Source: Pseudoalteromonas luteoviolacea S2607 (GTDB lineage Bacteria > Pseudomonadota > Gammaproteobacteria > Enterobacterales > Alteromonadaceae). From it: a DNA stretch of 64,000 bases. The notes below the pieces were generated by a model. It did no database searches, was not told where the DNA came from, and was given only the letters and a program-made list of their open reading frames with translations. Below, in pieces: positions 44,042-53,652 of this stretch (positions are counted from its first letter, which is position 1; each line of letters opens with the position of its first letter). Location: contig NZ_AUXV01000067.1 in NCBI RefSeq assembly GCF_001625575.1, positions 62,001-126,000 of the forward strand, given 5' to 3'. Made by a program: the position numbers and the translations under genes.

Positions 44042-44571
44042 GGCTGTTCCTCTTTGGTTTCTTTCTTTTCATCCACTGGCAACAAAACAGTCCTAACGCG
44101 TTTACCTTCTTGGTCTGAGCGTTGAGCACTGATCAGCTGTTTGTCCATATCATAGAGTATTTCTTGTGCAGATATTTTTTGTCCAGCTTGGCTGATCTCA
44201 GCACTGCCTTTAATAGTTAGTAATCTATTAGCAACATCGTAGCGCACTTCTTTAGCGCTTGCTTTGAGAATACTGCCATCGGCTTGTTGTTCTTGGAATA
44301 CTGCGGGGTTACCTGTCGCAACCAACAGTTGTTTGTTGTCCCCAAGCTCTTCTCGGCGATGTACTTCCAGTCTGTCAGCCGTGATTTTACGTGCGCCATG
44401 AATGATTTCTACGTTATCTTCAAATACGCCAATATTAGTTTGCAGTTGTGCCTGCTGTTTTCCAGAACTGATGATGACCTGTTCAGGCGCTGTATTGGCA
44501 AATGCACTTTGCGCTAATAGTCCAATAGAGCACGCAAATAAGATTGTGGCACTTAGTTTATTGCTTATCAT
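44038..44571 (-). CDS. lptA: LPS transport periplasmic protein LptA
   Basis: 177 residues with a Sec signal peptide (cleavage after SAFA, near 26). The OstA-type beta-jellyroll follows (ISSGKQQAQLQTNIGVFEDNVEI, ITADRLEVHRREE, VRYDVANRLLTIKGSAEISQAGQKISAQEILYDMDKQ in pieces). It forms the bridge that carries LPS across the periplasm. The tail is lysine/glutamate-rich. Overlaps lptC by 14 bases. Confidence 0.95.
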   Translation of the reverse strand: MISNKLSATILFACSIGLLAQSAFANTAPEQVIISSGKQQAQLQTNIGVFEDNVEIIHGARKITADRLEVHRREELGDNKQLLVATGNPAVFQEQQADGSILKASAKEVRYDVANRLLTIKGSAEISQAGQKISAQEILYDMDKQLISAQRSDQEGKRVRTVLLPVDEKKETKEEQP

Positions 44572-45112
44572 AAATCGTTTCAGTATGGTTGATTAATTCA
44601 ATGACCTCAGTATTAAGGTCGGCTATCAGGCCTTTGCCCGTGATAGTTACATTTGGTCCAGTGATGACTACTGGTTGTTCAGAGCGCATCACTCGATTGG
44701 TGATCTCTAAACGTAAGTTGTCAGCATTGATATGTGTGATCATTGCAGCGGGCATTAAATTAGTTGCCGTCACTTCACCTTCTAAAATTAATGTATCGTT
44801 CTCATACAGCGTTGCTTCTTTGGCTGCTAATTGCCAATTGTGTTCGCCATTGTGGAGCATAAAAATCGGCGCTTCGAAATGACTAAAACCAAGCTCTTGA
44901 TACAACTCCATTCTCTGAGCGGTAATTTGGTAACTGAGCTGCCCGTTTTCCGCGAAAGACGTTTGTTTCAAGTCAACAGCAACATAATCAGGCTTAGCAA
45001 TGGCCTCCTCTTTGGGCAGCGCCAGTTTATCCTGCTGTGTTATATATGGGTACCATAGCCATAGCATCATGACACTAAATACTATGAGTAATATGACCCG
45101 CAAATTGGTCAT
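44558..45112 (-). CDS. lptC: LPS export protein LptC
   Basis: 184 residues (E. coli 191). One N-terminal membrane anchor (residues 5-25), then a periplasmic beta-jellyroll (YQITAQRMELYQELGFSHFEAPIFML, LEGEVTATNL). LptC receives LPS from LptBFG and hands it to LptA. It overlaps kdsC and lptA by a few bases each, so translation is coupled. Confidence 0.94.
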   Translation of the reverse strand: MTNLRVILLIVFSVMMLWLWYPYITQQDKLALPKEEAIAKPDYVAVDLKQTSFAENGQLSYQITAQRMELYQELGFSHFEAPIFMLHNGEHNWQLAAKEATLYENDTLILEGEVTATNLMPAAMITHINADNLRLEITNRVMRSEQPVVITGPNVTITGKGLIADLNTEVIELINHTETIYDKQ

Positions 45113-45660
45113 GTGCTACTACCTTTTGAGAGTAATTCATTACCCTGGCTAAGCATGAGCAGGTCGGTCAGCTCTCTGACAGCACCAAATCCACCGGGCA
45201 ACATTGTTGTGTAATGTGCTAGCCGTTTAACTAATGGATGTGCATCGGCAACGGCAACGGCTAAGCCTACTAGCTGCATAACAGGGATATCTGGCCCATC
45301 ATCACCAATATATGCAATTTGTTCGTCTTCTAAGCCGAGAGTGGACTTCAGCTCTTCGTATGCCGCCACTTTATTCTCTTGACCTTGGTAAATGTGCTTA
45401 ACATTTAAGCTAGTCATACGCTGCTTAACTATTTCTGAATGACGTCCTGTGATCACGGCGACTTCAACGCCTGATTCAATAAGTGCTTTAATGCCAAATC
45501 CGTCTTTTGTATTGAATGCTTTCAACTCTTCTCCTTGATTACCAAGGTAGATACGACCATCAGAAAAGACACCATCTATGTCACAAATTAAAAGCCTAAT
45601 CGCTTTCGATTTATCGGCCGTTTGCTGTGTAATTGGTTGGTATAAATCACTAAAATGCAT
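45109..45660 (-). CDS. kdsC: 3-deoxy-D-manno-octulosonate 8-phosphate phosphatase KdsC
   Basis: 183 residues from the ATG at 45660, just past the kdsD stop with AGGGG upstream; the longer open frame would read back into kdsD. HAD motif I is CDIDGVFSDG with Asp27 and Asp29; motif II VAVITGRHS and the late GDDGPDIPVM are present. The tetrameric enzyme dephosphorylates Kdo-8-phosphate to Kdo for the LPS core. Confidence 0.95.
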   Translation of the reverse strand: MHFSDLYQPITQQTADKSKAIRLLICDIDGVFSDGRIYLGNQGEELKAFNTKDGFGIKALIESGVEVAVITGRHSEIVKQRMTSLNVKHIYQGQENKVAAYEELKSTLGLEDEQIAYIGDDGPDIPVMQLVGLAVAVADAHPLVKRLAHYTTMLPGGFGAVRELTDLLMLSQGNELLSKGSST

Positions 45661-45661
45661 G

Positions 45662-46633
45662 CTACAAAACCCCTGCACGTAATAAGTCTTGAGTATTGAG
45701 GGCACCGATGGGGTGGTTGTCTTCATTAATCACTATCAGGCCATTAATTCGTTTCTTTTCCATAATATTAAGTGCTTCGGCAGCTAACATGTCTGGCATT
45801 GCTGTAGTACAGCAGATAGTCATAACCGAATCAATGGTGTCATTGTGCAAGTCTATTTTTTGTTCAATTACACGGCGTAAATCCCCATCTGTAAACAAAC
45901 CGCTTAGCTTACCTTGACTATCAACAATTGCAGTCATGCCCAAGCCTTTTGCCGACATCTCGAAAAGTGCATCTTTAATAGAACTCCCCATAGGGGTAAT
46001 CGGAATGTCTTTGTCTTTATGCATAATATCTGCAAGTGTTAGCAGCAGCCTTTTACCTAAACTGCCGCCTGGGTGAGAAAGAGCAAAATCATCAGCTGTG
46101 AACCCTCTTGCTTCTAGCAGCGCAACAGCTAAAGCATCTCCCATCGCAAGTGTCGCTGTGGTACTGGCAGTCGGTGCCAACCCAAGCGGGCAAGCCTCTT
46201 GGGAGACTTTAATACACAAATGAATATCAGCAAGTTGCGCCATCGTGGACTGTTCATTTCCGGTCATGCTGATAACTTGGGCACCAATTCGTTTGATGAC
46301 AGGGATTATCCCAACGACTTCTCCTGTTTCCCCCGAGTTTGACAGCATTAGAACCACATCATCGGAGGTAATCATACCTAAATCGCCGTGGCTAGCCTCG
46401 CCGGGGTGTACAAAGAATGACGGCGTGCCTGTGCTTGCTAACGTGGCAGCAATTTTATTGCCCACATGACCTGACTTACCCATACCAATCACAATCACTC
46501 TGCCTTTGCAATCAAGGATTAAATTACAGGCAGAAACAAAATTTTCATCAATAAACTGCTCGAGTTCAAGTAGCGCTTGTTGTTCTATTTTTAAAACGCG
46601 TTTAGCAGTTTCGACAAACGACGGTTTTTTCAT
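45662..46633 (-). CDS. kdsD: D-arabinose 5-phosphate isomerase KdsD
   Basis: 323 residues from the ATG at 46633; a GTG directly after the yrbG stop is the alternative and has no ribosome site. A SIS domain (about 35-170: VIGMGKSGHVGNKIAATLASTGTPSFFVHP, SNSGETGEV) is followed by a CBS pair (about 205-320). It converts ribulose 5-phosphate to arabinose 5-phosphate, the first committed step to Kdo. Directly followed by kdsC. Confidence 0.95.
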   Translation of the reverse strand: MKKPSFVETAKRVLKIEQQALLELEQFIDENFVSACNLILDCKGRVIVIGMGKSGHVGNKIAATLASTGTPSFFVHPGEASHGDLGMITSDDVVLMLSNSGETGEVVGIIPVIKRIGAQVISMTGNEQSTMAQLADIHLCIKVSQEACPLGLAPTASTTATLAMGDALAVALLEARGFTADDFALSHPGGSLGKRLLLTLADIMHKDKDIPITPMGSSIKDALFEMSAKGLGMTAIVDSQGKLSGLFTDGDLRRVIEQKIDLHNDTIDSVMTICCTTAMPDMLAAEALNIMEKKRINGLIVINEDNHPIGALNTQDLLRAGVL

Positions 46634-46642
46634 TTCCAACAC

Positions 46643-47605
46643 CTAAATGATCATGTACATATAGCCTATGAAAGCGGCCAATAGTAAGCCCCCTTCAAAG
46701 CGGTTAATTTGTCGTTTTCCTTTGAAGTTAAGGCTCATTAAGATGAGCGCTGCTGTCGCGCCCAACATGACAAAGATATCTCTGCTTGAAATATTGAGGT
46801 CTAACTGTGCAGGGTTGAGTAGTCCCGCGATTGACAGCACAGCCAAAATATTAAAAATGTTTGACCCAATAATGTTTCCAAGTGCTAAGTCATCCTCATT
46901 TTTCAAGACACCGGCAACGCAGGCAGCGAGTTCAGGCAAACTCGTACCAATTGCAATAATAGTCAAACCAATTAGTAAGTCACTCATCCCAAAGAACTTG
47001 GCAATATCAACGGCTGCATCAACCAAAAAGTCAGCGCTAATAGGGAGTATTATCATGCCAACGATGAGCCAAAAAACGGCTTTGCCTGTTGGCACGTCAT
47101 TGGGGACTTCGTCACATGCTTCAGAAACTAGCGGATCTTCTTCTGCAGCATGGCTACTTTTCTTTGTAATGTATATCAAACTTAATATAAATAAAGCGAA
47201 TCCAGCTAAGAGTATTGCGCCTTCAAAAGCGCTGAAGTAATTGTCACTTACTATGTACCAAGCTCCAAGAGAGACAATGACTAACAACGGCATTTCTCTT
47301 CTCAAAATCCCTGAACCGACAGCCAATGGGCGAAGAAGTGCAGTGATCCCTAATACTAAAAAGATATTGGCAATGTTCGAACCAACGGCATTACCTACGG
47401 CTGTATCGGTTTTATCTGATAAAGCAGCTTGTGCGGCAACCATCATCTCCGGGGCAGATGAGCCCATAGCAACTATCGTAAGACCAACAATCAAGGTAGG
47501 AACACCTAGATTTTTTGCTAAAGCAGCTGCGCCAAAAACAAATCTGTCTGCGCTCCACACCAGCGCTATAAAACCTAAGATAAGAATGACAAAAGATAAA
47601 ACCAT
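46643..47605 (-). CDS. yrbG: Calcium/sodium antiporter YrbG
   Basis: 320 residues, ten hydrophobic segments in two inverted halves. The alpha-repeat motifs are visible: GSSAPEMMVAAQAAL with VGNAVGSNIANI, and GTSLPELAACVAGV with LGNIIGSNIFNI. This is the K+-independent cation/calcium exchanger family; E. coli YrbG heads the same operon. First gene of the kds-lpt-rpoN unit, divergent from mlaF. Confidence 0.94.
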   Translation of the reverse strand: MVLSFVILILGFIALVWSADRFVFGAAALAKNLGVPTLIVGLTIVAMGSSAPEMMVAAQAALSDKTDTAVGNAVGSNIANIFLVLGITALLRPLAVGSGILRREMPLLVIVSLGAWYIVSDNYFSAFEGAILLAGFALFILSLIYITKKSSHAAEEDPLVSEACDEVPNDVPTGKAVFWLIVGMIILPISADFLVDAAVDIAKFFGMSDLLIGLTIIAIGTSLPELAACVAGVLKNEDDLALGNIIGSNIFNILAVLSIAGLLNPAQLDLNISSRDIFVMLGATAALILMSLNFKGKRQINRFEGGLLLAAFIGYMYMII

Positions 47606-47828
47606 GAAGTCTATGCCGAGTAACTTAATTAAAGTGCGACAAATATTATCAAATGCAATATCAAATGTATAAATAATCTCGTATTAGATGCGCTTGGTTA
47701 GCTTGTTATGGAGTGTGTGGTGTGTTTTGTGAGGTGCTTTAACAAATTCAATTACAAAATTTTACCAATTTGCATTTTCCATCTTGAGGTAAAAAAAAGT
47801 ATTATTCATCAATTGGTGAAATCGATAT

Positions 47829-48647
47829 ATGGAGAGCGACTTGTCGCAGTCAATCGTTGAAGTCAAGGATGTAACCTTTTCTCGTGGTGATAGAGTCATA
47901 TACAAAAATATGAGCTTTTCAGTACCAAAGGGTAAAATTACAGCCATCATGGGGCCAAGTGGTATTGGTAAAACCACCATGTTGCGTCTGATAGGTGGAC
48001 AACTTCGTCCAGATAGTGGTGATATTACTTTTCAAGGTACTAGTGTGCCTTCGATGTCTCGTACAGAGCTTTATCAGGCACGCAAACAGATGAGCATGCT
48101 GTTTCAAAGTGGTGCGCTTTTTACGGAGTTGTCAGTATTTGATAATGTGGCATTCCCTTTAAGAGAGCATACTCAGCTCAGTGAAGATTTAATCAGATTA
48201 ATCGTGTTAATGAAGCTTCAAGCTGTTGGACTGCGCGGGGCCCGTGATCTTATGCCGTCAGAGCTCTCTGGTGGTATGGCTAGAAGAGCTGCGTTAGCTC
48301 GCTCAATAGCATTAGACCCTGAATTGATTATGTATGATGAGCCATTTGCTGGCCAAGACCCTATCTCGATGGGCGTATTGGTGCGAATGATCAAATCATT
48401 AAATGAGGTATTGGGGTTATCTTCTCTAATAGTAACCCACGATGTTACCGAAGTGCTTAGTATCGCAGATCATGTTGTTATTATTGCTGAGCAGGGAGTT
48501 ATTGGTAGTGGTTCGCCAGAAGAAATGCTGGCTCATAGCTCCCCGCTTGTTCAGCAGTTTTTGCAAGGGCTTGCCGATGGTCCGGTACCATTTCATTTTA
48601 ATGCTGCGCTATACGATGAAGAGCTACTGAGTGGAGATACGCAGTGA
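47829..48647 (+). CDS. mlaF: Phospholipid ABC transporter ATPase MlaF
   Basis: 272 residues. Walker A MGPSGIGKTT, signature LSGGMARRAALARSI, Walker B LIMYDEPFAGQDP, switch His in VTHDVTEV. With MlaE, MlaD and MlaB it moves phospholipids between inner membrane and the periplasmic carrier MlaC to keep outer-membrane lipid asymmetry. The mlaE GTG start overlaps its stop (GTGA). The ribosome site before the ATG is modest. Confidence 0.97.
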   Translation: MESDLSQSIVEVKDVTFSRGDRVIYKNMSFSVPKGKITAIMGPSGIGKTTMLRLIGGQLRPDSGDITFQGTSVPSMSRTELYQARKQMSMLFQSGALFTELSVFDNVAFPLREHTQLSEDLIRLIVLMKLQAVGLRGARDLMPSELSGGMARRAALARSIALDPELIMYDEPFAGQDPISMGVLVRMIKSLNEVLGLSSLIVTHDVTEVLSIADHVVIIAEQGVIGSGSPEEMLAHSSPLVQQFLQGLADGPVPFHFNAALYDEELLSGDTQ

Positions 48648-49423
48648 TAGATATATTACAAAGAATTGGCCATAAAACGCTCAGCCGCTTTGCGTCAATT
48701 GGCAGAGCAACACAAATGCTACTTGGTGCGTTGTTGAATGTGCCTAATTTACGAAAAGGCACACCGCTGTTGATTAAACAGCTGTATATGGTTGGTCACC
48801 AATCCTTATTAATAATCATGGTGTCAGGATTATTCATTGGCATGGTACTCGCGCTACAAGGCTACACAGTGCTTGTTGGCTATGGCGCAGAAGATAGCTT
48901 GGGGCCGCTTGTCGCATTGAGTTTATTACGAGAGCTTGGTCCTGTAGTGACCGCTTTACTGTTTGCAGGACGTGCCGGCAGTGCACTAACCGCGGAAATA
49001 GGCTTAATGAAAGCGACGGAGCAGCTGTCGAGTTTAGAAATGATGGCGGTTGATCCGCTTAAGCGGGTTGTTGCACCGAGGTTTTGGGCTGGTTTTATCA
49101 GTATGCCTTTATTGGCGCTTATTTTCTCAGCTGTCGCTATTTTAGGCGCGCACCTGGTTGGCGTAGATTGGTTGGGTGTCGACTCGGGAAGTTTTTGGTC
49201 GATTATGCAGTCTCAGGTTTCTCTACAGCAAGATATAATGAATGGCCTCATTAAGAGTTTTGTATTTGCGTTAATCGTAACGTGGATTGCGTTGTATAAA
49301 GGGTATGACTGTGTTCCAACGTCAGAGGGGATCAGTAAAGCAACAACGGAGACCGTTGTGCACTCTTCGCTTGCTGTTTTAGGGTTCGACTTTGTATTAA
49401 CAGCAGTGATGTTTTCTAGTTAA
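48644..49423 (+). CDS. mlaE: Phospholipid ABC transporter permease MlaE
   Basis: 259 residues, GTG start inside the mlaF stop. Five to six membrane helices; family segments GMVLALQGYTVLVGYGAEDSLG and ELGPVVTALLFAGRAGSALTAEIGLMKATEQLSSL are intact. Permease of the Mla inner-membrane complex. Confidence 0.97.
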   Translation: MIDILQRIGHKTLSRFASIGRATQMLLGALLNVPNLRKGTPLLIKQLYMVGHQSLLIIMVSGLFIGMVLALQGYTVLVGYGAEDSLGPLVALSLLRELGPVVTALLFAGRAGSALTAEIGLMKATEQLSSLEMMAVDPLKRVVAPRFWAGFISMPLLALIFSAVAILGAHLVGVDWLGVDSGSFWSIMQSQVSLQQDIMNGLIKSFVFALIVTWIALYKGYDCVPTSEGISKATTETVVHSSLAVLGFDFVLTAVMFSS

Positions 49424-49434
49424 GGGTTTGGGTA

Positions 49435-49980
49435 ATGAATACACGGAAAATAGAAATTTTAGTGGGCTTATTTGTAGCTCTAGGTGTTGCAGCGTTCGTT
49501 ATGCTTGCAATGAAGGTTGCCAATGCTGGTATCAGTGGCAACGGTGAAACATATACACTTCAGGCGAAGTTTGACAACATCGGTTCATTGAAAACGCGCG
49601 CCCCAATTAAAGTGGGAGGTGTTGTGATTGGCCGAGTTGACGGCATTCAAATCCACCCAGAAGAGTTTGTGCCAGTGGTAAGTATGAGCATAGATCAAAC
49701 TTATGAATGTCAGTTTTCGGATACAACTTCTGTTTCGATATTGACGTCGGGTATTTTGGGTGAGCAGTACTTAGGTATTTCTCCTGTCATCGCTGCAGAA
49801 TCTGCCAAGCAATCATGTTTAGGAAATGAAGTCGTTAGCGAGGATGAAATGGATTTGGATGACCTATTTGGCGTTGAAAGTAAAGCGTTGAAAAATGGCG
49901 ACATGATCACCGATACGAAGTCGGCACTGGTACTTGAAGAGCTAATTGGTCAATTTCTATTTAATCAGGGAAGTGAGTAA
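49435..49980 (+). CDS. mlaD: Phospholipid transport MCE protein MlaD
   Basis: 181 residues (E. coli 183). One N-terminal membrane helix, then an MCE domain (about 39-117: YTLQAKFDNIGSLKTRAPIKVGGVVIGRV). The hexameric ring channels lipid between MlaFE and MlaC. A short gap of 11 bases follows mlaE. Confidence 0.96.
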   Translation: MNTRKIEILVGLFVALGVAAFVMLAMKVANAGISGNGETYTLQAKFDNIGSLKTRAPIKVGGVVIGRVDGIQIHPEEFVPVVSMSIDQTYECQFSDTTSVSILTSGILGEQYLGISPVIAAESAKQSCLGNEVVSEDEMDLDDLFGVESKALKNGDMITDTKSALVLEELIGQFLFNQGSE

Positions 49981-49986
49981 TACATC

Positions 49987-50673
49987 ATGATTAAGCATTA
50001 TACCCAGATATTTGCGTTGCTTTTCGCGACATTACTTTGGTCTTACACTGTAAAAGCTGAGCAAGTTGATCTCAGTGATCCATATAAAATGGTACAGCAA
50101 GTCGCTGATAATACCTTTAAACGCGTAGCAAGGGATCAGGCAATTATAACCAAAGACAAAGAGCATCTAAGGCTCATTGTAGAGCAGGAATTATTGCCTT
50201 ACATTGACTACAAGTACGCAGCTTACCGTGTGTTAGGAAGCTATATTCAAAAAGTACGTACGATTAAAGATAAAAAGGAAAAGCAGCAAGCAGTACAGCA
50301 TATCAAGGAGTTTATTACTGTATTCAGATCATACCTTGTGGCTACGTATGCTGGTGTGTTTACACAATATACGAACCAAAAAGTTGAATTTGAAGCGCCT
50401 CGTGCCATCGGTGCGGAATCTGTTGCGACAGTGAAAACAAAAATTGTTGAGGACGGTAAGCCAGATATCAAAATTGACTTTAAAGTTCGTAAAAACAAAA
50501 ACGGTGAATGGCGTGCGTTTGACATGATGGCCGAAGGGATCAGTTTGTTAGATGCAAAACAAAGTGAACTTCACGGCATTTTACGTCAGCAAGGCATCGA
50601 ACATGTAATCACTTTACTTGATAAGAAAAGTAAGTTGCCTGTGCAGTTTAGAGGGGATGATGGCAATGCCTAA
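49987..50673 (+). CDS. mlaC: Periplasmic phospholipid-binding protein MlaC
   Basis: 228 residues with a Sec signal peptide (cleavage after VKA, near 24). The mature protein shows the Tol-Toc-type pattern DPYKMVQQVADNTFKR, VEQELLPYIDYKYAAYRVLG, and FKVRKNKNGEWRAFDMMAEGISLLDAKQSEL. It ferries phospholipid between MlaA-OmpC at the outer membrane and MlaFEDB. Confidence 0.95.
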   Translation: MIKHYTQIFALLFATLLWSYTVKAEQVDLSDPYKMVQQVADNTFKRVARDQAIITKDKEHLRLIVEQELLPYIDYKYAAYRVLGSYIQKVRTIKDKKEKQQAVQHIKEFITVFRSYLVATYAGVFTQYTNQKVEFEAPRAIGAESVATVKTKIVEDGKPDIKIDFKVRKNKNGEWRAFDMMAEGISLLDAKQSELHGILRQQGIEHVITLLDKKSKLPVQFRGDDGNA

Positions 50674-50959
50674 TCTGCAATTTAACAAGGTCGGTGAGGA
50701 CACCATTTCGGTTACGGGAGAATTGACCCGTGACACCTTGGTAAATGAATCACTTCTTAATCAATTGTTAGAAAATGCGCAGTCAGTGCTCTATTTTGAC
50801 CTTTGTGAGGTCTCAAGGGTTGACACCGCGGGTTTAGCTTGGTTAATTCACTCTTTAGGCAAATTAAAACGACAAGGTGTACGCCTTGAGTTGAAGAATA
50901 GACCTGAACAATTGCAAAATTTAATGGAATTGGGGCAGGTCACAAACTTATTTGAGTGA
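50666..50959 (+). CDS. mlaB: STAS-domain protein MlaB
   Basis: 97 residues from the ATG at 50666, the same length as E. coli MlaB; GAGGGG lies nine bases upstream, while ATGs at 50657 and 50660 are too close to it. The STAS signature VSRVDTAGLAWLIHSLGKLKRQG is clear. MlaB is the regulatory subunit that stabilises and activates MlaF. The start lies within the end of mlaC. Confidence 0.92.
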   Translation: MPNLQFNKVGEDTISVTGELTRDTLVNESLLNQLLENAQSVLYFDLCEVSRVDTAGLAWLIHSLGKLKRQGVRLELKNRPEQLQNLMELGQVTNLFE

Positions 50960-50964
50960 GTCCA

Positions 50965-51222
50965 ATGGAAACTAATCAAGTCGAAACTGTGTTACAAGAA
51001 TCTTTGACCTTAGAAGAGGTGAAGGTGAAAGCCAATGGTAGTCATTATGAAGTGATTGCAGTTGGAGAATGTTTTGATGGATTAAGACGTGTTAAAAGGG
51101 AACAAATGGTATATGGGCCTTTGATGGAAGTCATCAAAGACGGCACTATTCATGCTGTTAGTATCAAGGCATTTACTCCAAGCGAGTGGCAACGCGAACA
51201 AAAATTCATTTTGCCACAATAA
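50965..51222 (+). CDS. ibaG: BolA family protein IbaG
   Basis: 85 residues from the ATG at 50965 (METNQVETVLQESLTLEEV), matching E. coli IbaG (84). The motif GSHYEVIAVGECFDGLRRVKREQMVYGPL and the final HAVSIKAFTP are conserved; the His binds iron-sulfur clusters with monothiol glutaredoxin. It sits between mlaB and murA as in relatives. A GTG at 50956 is a less likely start. Confidence 0.94.
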   Translation: METNQVETVLQESLTLEEVKVKANGSHYEVIAVGECFDGLRRVKREQMVYGPLMEVIKDGTIHAVSIKAFTPSEWQREQKFILPQ

Positions 51223-51234
51223 GTAGGAGCCACA

Positions 51235-52500
51235 ATGGATCAGTTTGTTATCCAAGGTGGCACCACTTTAAACGGTGAAGTCACTATTTCTGGAGCCAAA
51301 AATGCGGCTCTTCCTATCTTATTTGCTGCATTGCTTGCTGATGGCAAAAGCATCTTTAGCAATGTGCCACAACTTCGAGATATTGTTACAACCGAAGCTT
51401 TGTTGAGAACGCTTGGTGCAGATGTTACTTGGCGTGGTGACCTATTAGAAGTCAATGGTGCAACAGTAGATAAGGTTTTAGCGCCTTATGAGTTAGTCAA
51501 GCAAATGCGTGCGTCAGTTCTTGCGCTTGGCCCGCTTCTTGCCCGCTTTGGTAAAGCTCAAGTATCATTACCCGGAGGATGCGCGATAGGCGCCAGGCCT
51601 GTTGATTTGCACATCTCTGGGCTGGAAAAAATGGGTGCGCAAATTAGCGTAGAAAACGGCTATATAAACGCGCAAACACCAGCAGGAAAACGCTTACAAG
51701 GGGCCGAAATTCTAATGGAAACAGTCTCTGTAGGCGCTACCGAAAACCTGTTAATGGCAGCAACTTTGGCGGATGGCACTACGGTGTTAGAGAATGCTGC
51801 TCGTGAACCTGAAATAATTAATCTGGCGCAGTGTTTGATCGCTATGGGTGCAAAAATTTCCGGTGCAGGTTCAAGTCGCATTGAAATCCAAGGGGTTGAA
51901 TCTCTGAGTGGATGCGAGCACAAAATCTTACCTGACCGCATTGAAACAGGCACATTCTTAGTGGCTGCCGCCATGAGCCAAGGTGAGGTATTGTGTCGTA
52001 ACACGGATCATTCAAGTTTGGAACCGGTGCTAGAAAAGTTACGTCAGGCTAATGTTCTCGTTGAAGTTAACGATGATAGCATCTTTGTCAGTATGAAAGA
52101 CCGAGAGCTCAAAGCTGTGAATATCAAAACTATGCCGCACCCAGGTTTTCCAACAGATATGCAAGCACAATTTACCGCACTTAATGTTGTGGCGAATGGC
52201 AGTGCAACCATTACAGAGACGATATTTGAAAACCGTTTTATGCATGTGCCAGAGTTACAGCGTATGGGCGCAAATATTCGCTTGGAAGGAAATACGGCAA
52301 TTTGTGATGAAACCAAGCATCTGTCTGGTGCACAGGTAATGGCAACTGATCTACGTGCTTCGGCAAGTCTTATTCTGACAGGAATTGTAGCGCAAGGAGA
52401 GACTGTAGTAGACCGCATTTATCACGTAGATAGAGGTTATCAGAAAATTGAAGATAAGCTCAGTCGTTTAGGTGCCAATATCAAGCGCAAACACAATTAA
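51235..52500 (+). CDS. murA: UDP-N-acetylglucosamine 1-carboxyvinyltransferase
   Basis: 421 residues (E. coli 419). The active-site Cys116 is in PGGCAIGARPVDLH, the site alkylated by fosfomycin; Lys22-Asn23 in ISGAKNAALPI bind substrate. It adds enolpyruvate from PEP to UDP-GlcNAc, the first committed step of peptidoglycan synthesis, in the cytoplasm. Last gene of the mla operon, with its own terminator. Confidence 0.98.
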   Translation: MDQFVIQGGTTLNGEVTISGAKNAALPILFAALLADGKSIFSNVPQLRDIVTTEALLRTLGADVTWRGDLLEVNGATVDKVLAPYELVKQMRASVLALGPLLARFGKAQVSLPGGCAIGARPVDLHISGLEKMGAQISVENGYINAQTPAGKRLQGAEILMETVSVGATENLLMAATLADGTTVLENAAREPEIINLAQCLIAMGAKISGAGSSRIEIQGVESLSGCEHKILPDRIETGTFLVAAAMSQGEVLCRNTDHSSLEPVLEKLRQANVLVEVNDDSIFVSMKDRELKAVNIKTMPHPGFPTDMQAQFTALNVVANGSATITETIFENRFMHVPELQRMGANIRLEGNTAICDETKHLSGAQVMATDLRASASLILTGIVAQGETVVDRIYHVDRGYQKIEDKLSRLGANIKRKHN

Positions 52501-52527
52501 AAAAAGCGAGCCAAGCTCGCTTTTTTT
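52501..52527. terminator. Bidirectional terminator between murA and degS
   Basis: AAAAAGCGAG (52501-52510) pairs with CTCGCTTTTT (52516-52525), loop CCAAG, with T-runs on both strands. It serves both convergent genes. Confidence 0.9.
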
Positions 52528-53599
52528 AATAAAGGGGAGTTTCCAGTTCGGCAACTTCCACCATAAAAATTAATGTTTCACCATTGCGGTATACCTCGAA
52601 TTCTAGCGATGTCCCAGGCTCCGTATTTCCTATAATGCGTAGAGTTTGTTGGGGGTTAGTGATGCTTTTTCCCGCAACTTTAGTGACTATATCACCGTCT
52701 TTCATACCAGCTTGCCAAGCCGGCCCTAATGGGTCAAGTTCGCTTATTCTGAGCCCCATAATAGGTGTATATACATCGGTTATTAGCTGACCTTCGTTAT
52801 CGACTGCGGAGCCAACAAAGCCTAAATACCCGCGAATAACTCGCCCGTCTTCAATGATCTTAGTCATAACATCTTTGGCTAAACTGTAGGGTACAGCAAA
52901 CGAAATACCTTCAATATCAATGTTATACCGGGTCGTAAATTGCGCTGAGGTAATGCCTACCAAAACACCATTTGAATTAACCAGAGCGCCCCCTGAGTTG
53001 CCGACATTTACCGCGGCATCGGTCTGTAGCAGGCTATTGTACTGGCTGTCAGTGAGAGATTGCTTGCCTGTGGCACTGATGATGCCTTGCGTAATCGTTT
53101 GTCCTAAGTTAAGCGGGTTACCTATGGCCAGCACAACATCACCCACTCTGGGCGAGATGTTGTCATTAACTGGTATAACAGGAAGGTGTTCTTCGTTAAC
53201 TTTTAAAACGGCTAAGTCGGTGATGGTATCAAAGCCAATGAGTACGCCATAGTATTGCCTGCCATCAGGGAGTAAAACCATAATTTGGTCTGCATTATTA
53301 ATGACATGGTAATTGGTAAGAATATAGCCATCAGAAGTCATTATGACGCCTGAGCCGAGCTCTTGAATGCGGTTTTGACGCTTAAATCTAGGCACTTGGC
53401 TAAAGCTTTCGGAGAAAATCGTGACGACGGCTGGTGCGGCTTTACTGACACCATTGGCAAAGCTCATTTGCTGTACGGTGTATGGGACATTGAGGTTGCC
53501 TGCCTTTGTTCTAAATTCAGGCGTTAACCATAGAATCAAAAGGGCAATGGCAAACCCAATCGCGACGGGGGGCAACACAGTTCTAATAATTTGAAGCAC
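52526..53599 (-). CDS. degS: Envelope-stress protease DegS
   Basis: 357 residues. A GTG start is forced by a TAA two codons upstream. One N-terminal membrane anchor (about 7-27), then the trypsin-like domain with His98 (NYHVIN), Asp128 (TDLAVL) and Ser202 (GNSGGAL), then a single PDZ domain (about 255-345). DegS senses misfolded porin C-termini and cuts the anti-sigma factor RseA to release sigma-E. Adjacent to degQ as in E. coli. Confidence 0.96.
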   Translation of the reverse strand: MLQIIRTVLPPVAIGFAIALLILWLTPEFRTKAGNLNVPYTVQQMSFANGVSKAAPAVVTIFSESFSQVPRFKRQNRIQELGSGVIMTSDGYILTNYHVINNADQIMVLLPDGRQYYGVLIGFDTITDLAVLKVNEEHLPVIPVNDNISPRVGDVVLAIGNPLNLGQTITQGIISATGKQSLTDSQYNSLLQTDAAVNVGNSGGALVNSNGVLVGITSAQFTTRYNIDIEGISFAVPYSLAKDVMTKIIEDGRVIRGYLGFVGSAVDNEGQLITDVYTPIMGLRISELDPLGPAWQAGMKDGDIVTKVAGKSITNPQQTLRIIGNTEPGTSLEFEVYRNGETLIFMVEVAELETPLY

Positions 53600-53652
53600 A
53601 GGTTATTATTATTCACGTTTATTTGCTATGAAAGACATGATGACACAAAACG

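Noticed and set aside
45661..45726. N-terminally extended KdsC reading back into kdsD
   Set aside because: The ATG at 45660 has a ribosome site and gives the family length; the extension overlaps kdsD codons.
46668..47672. Two long plus-strand open frames over yrbG
   Set aside because: They are antisense to yrbG, whose two cation-exchanger repeats are intact, and have no recognisable content.
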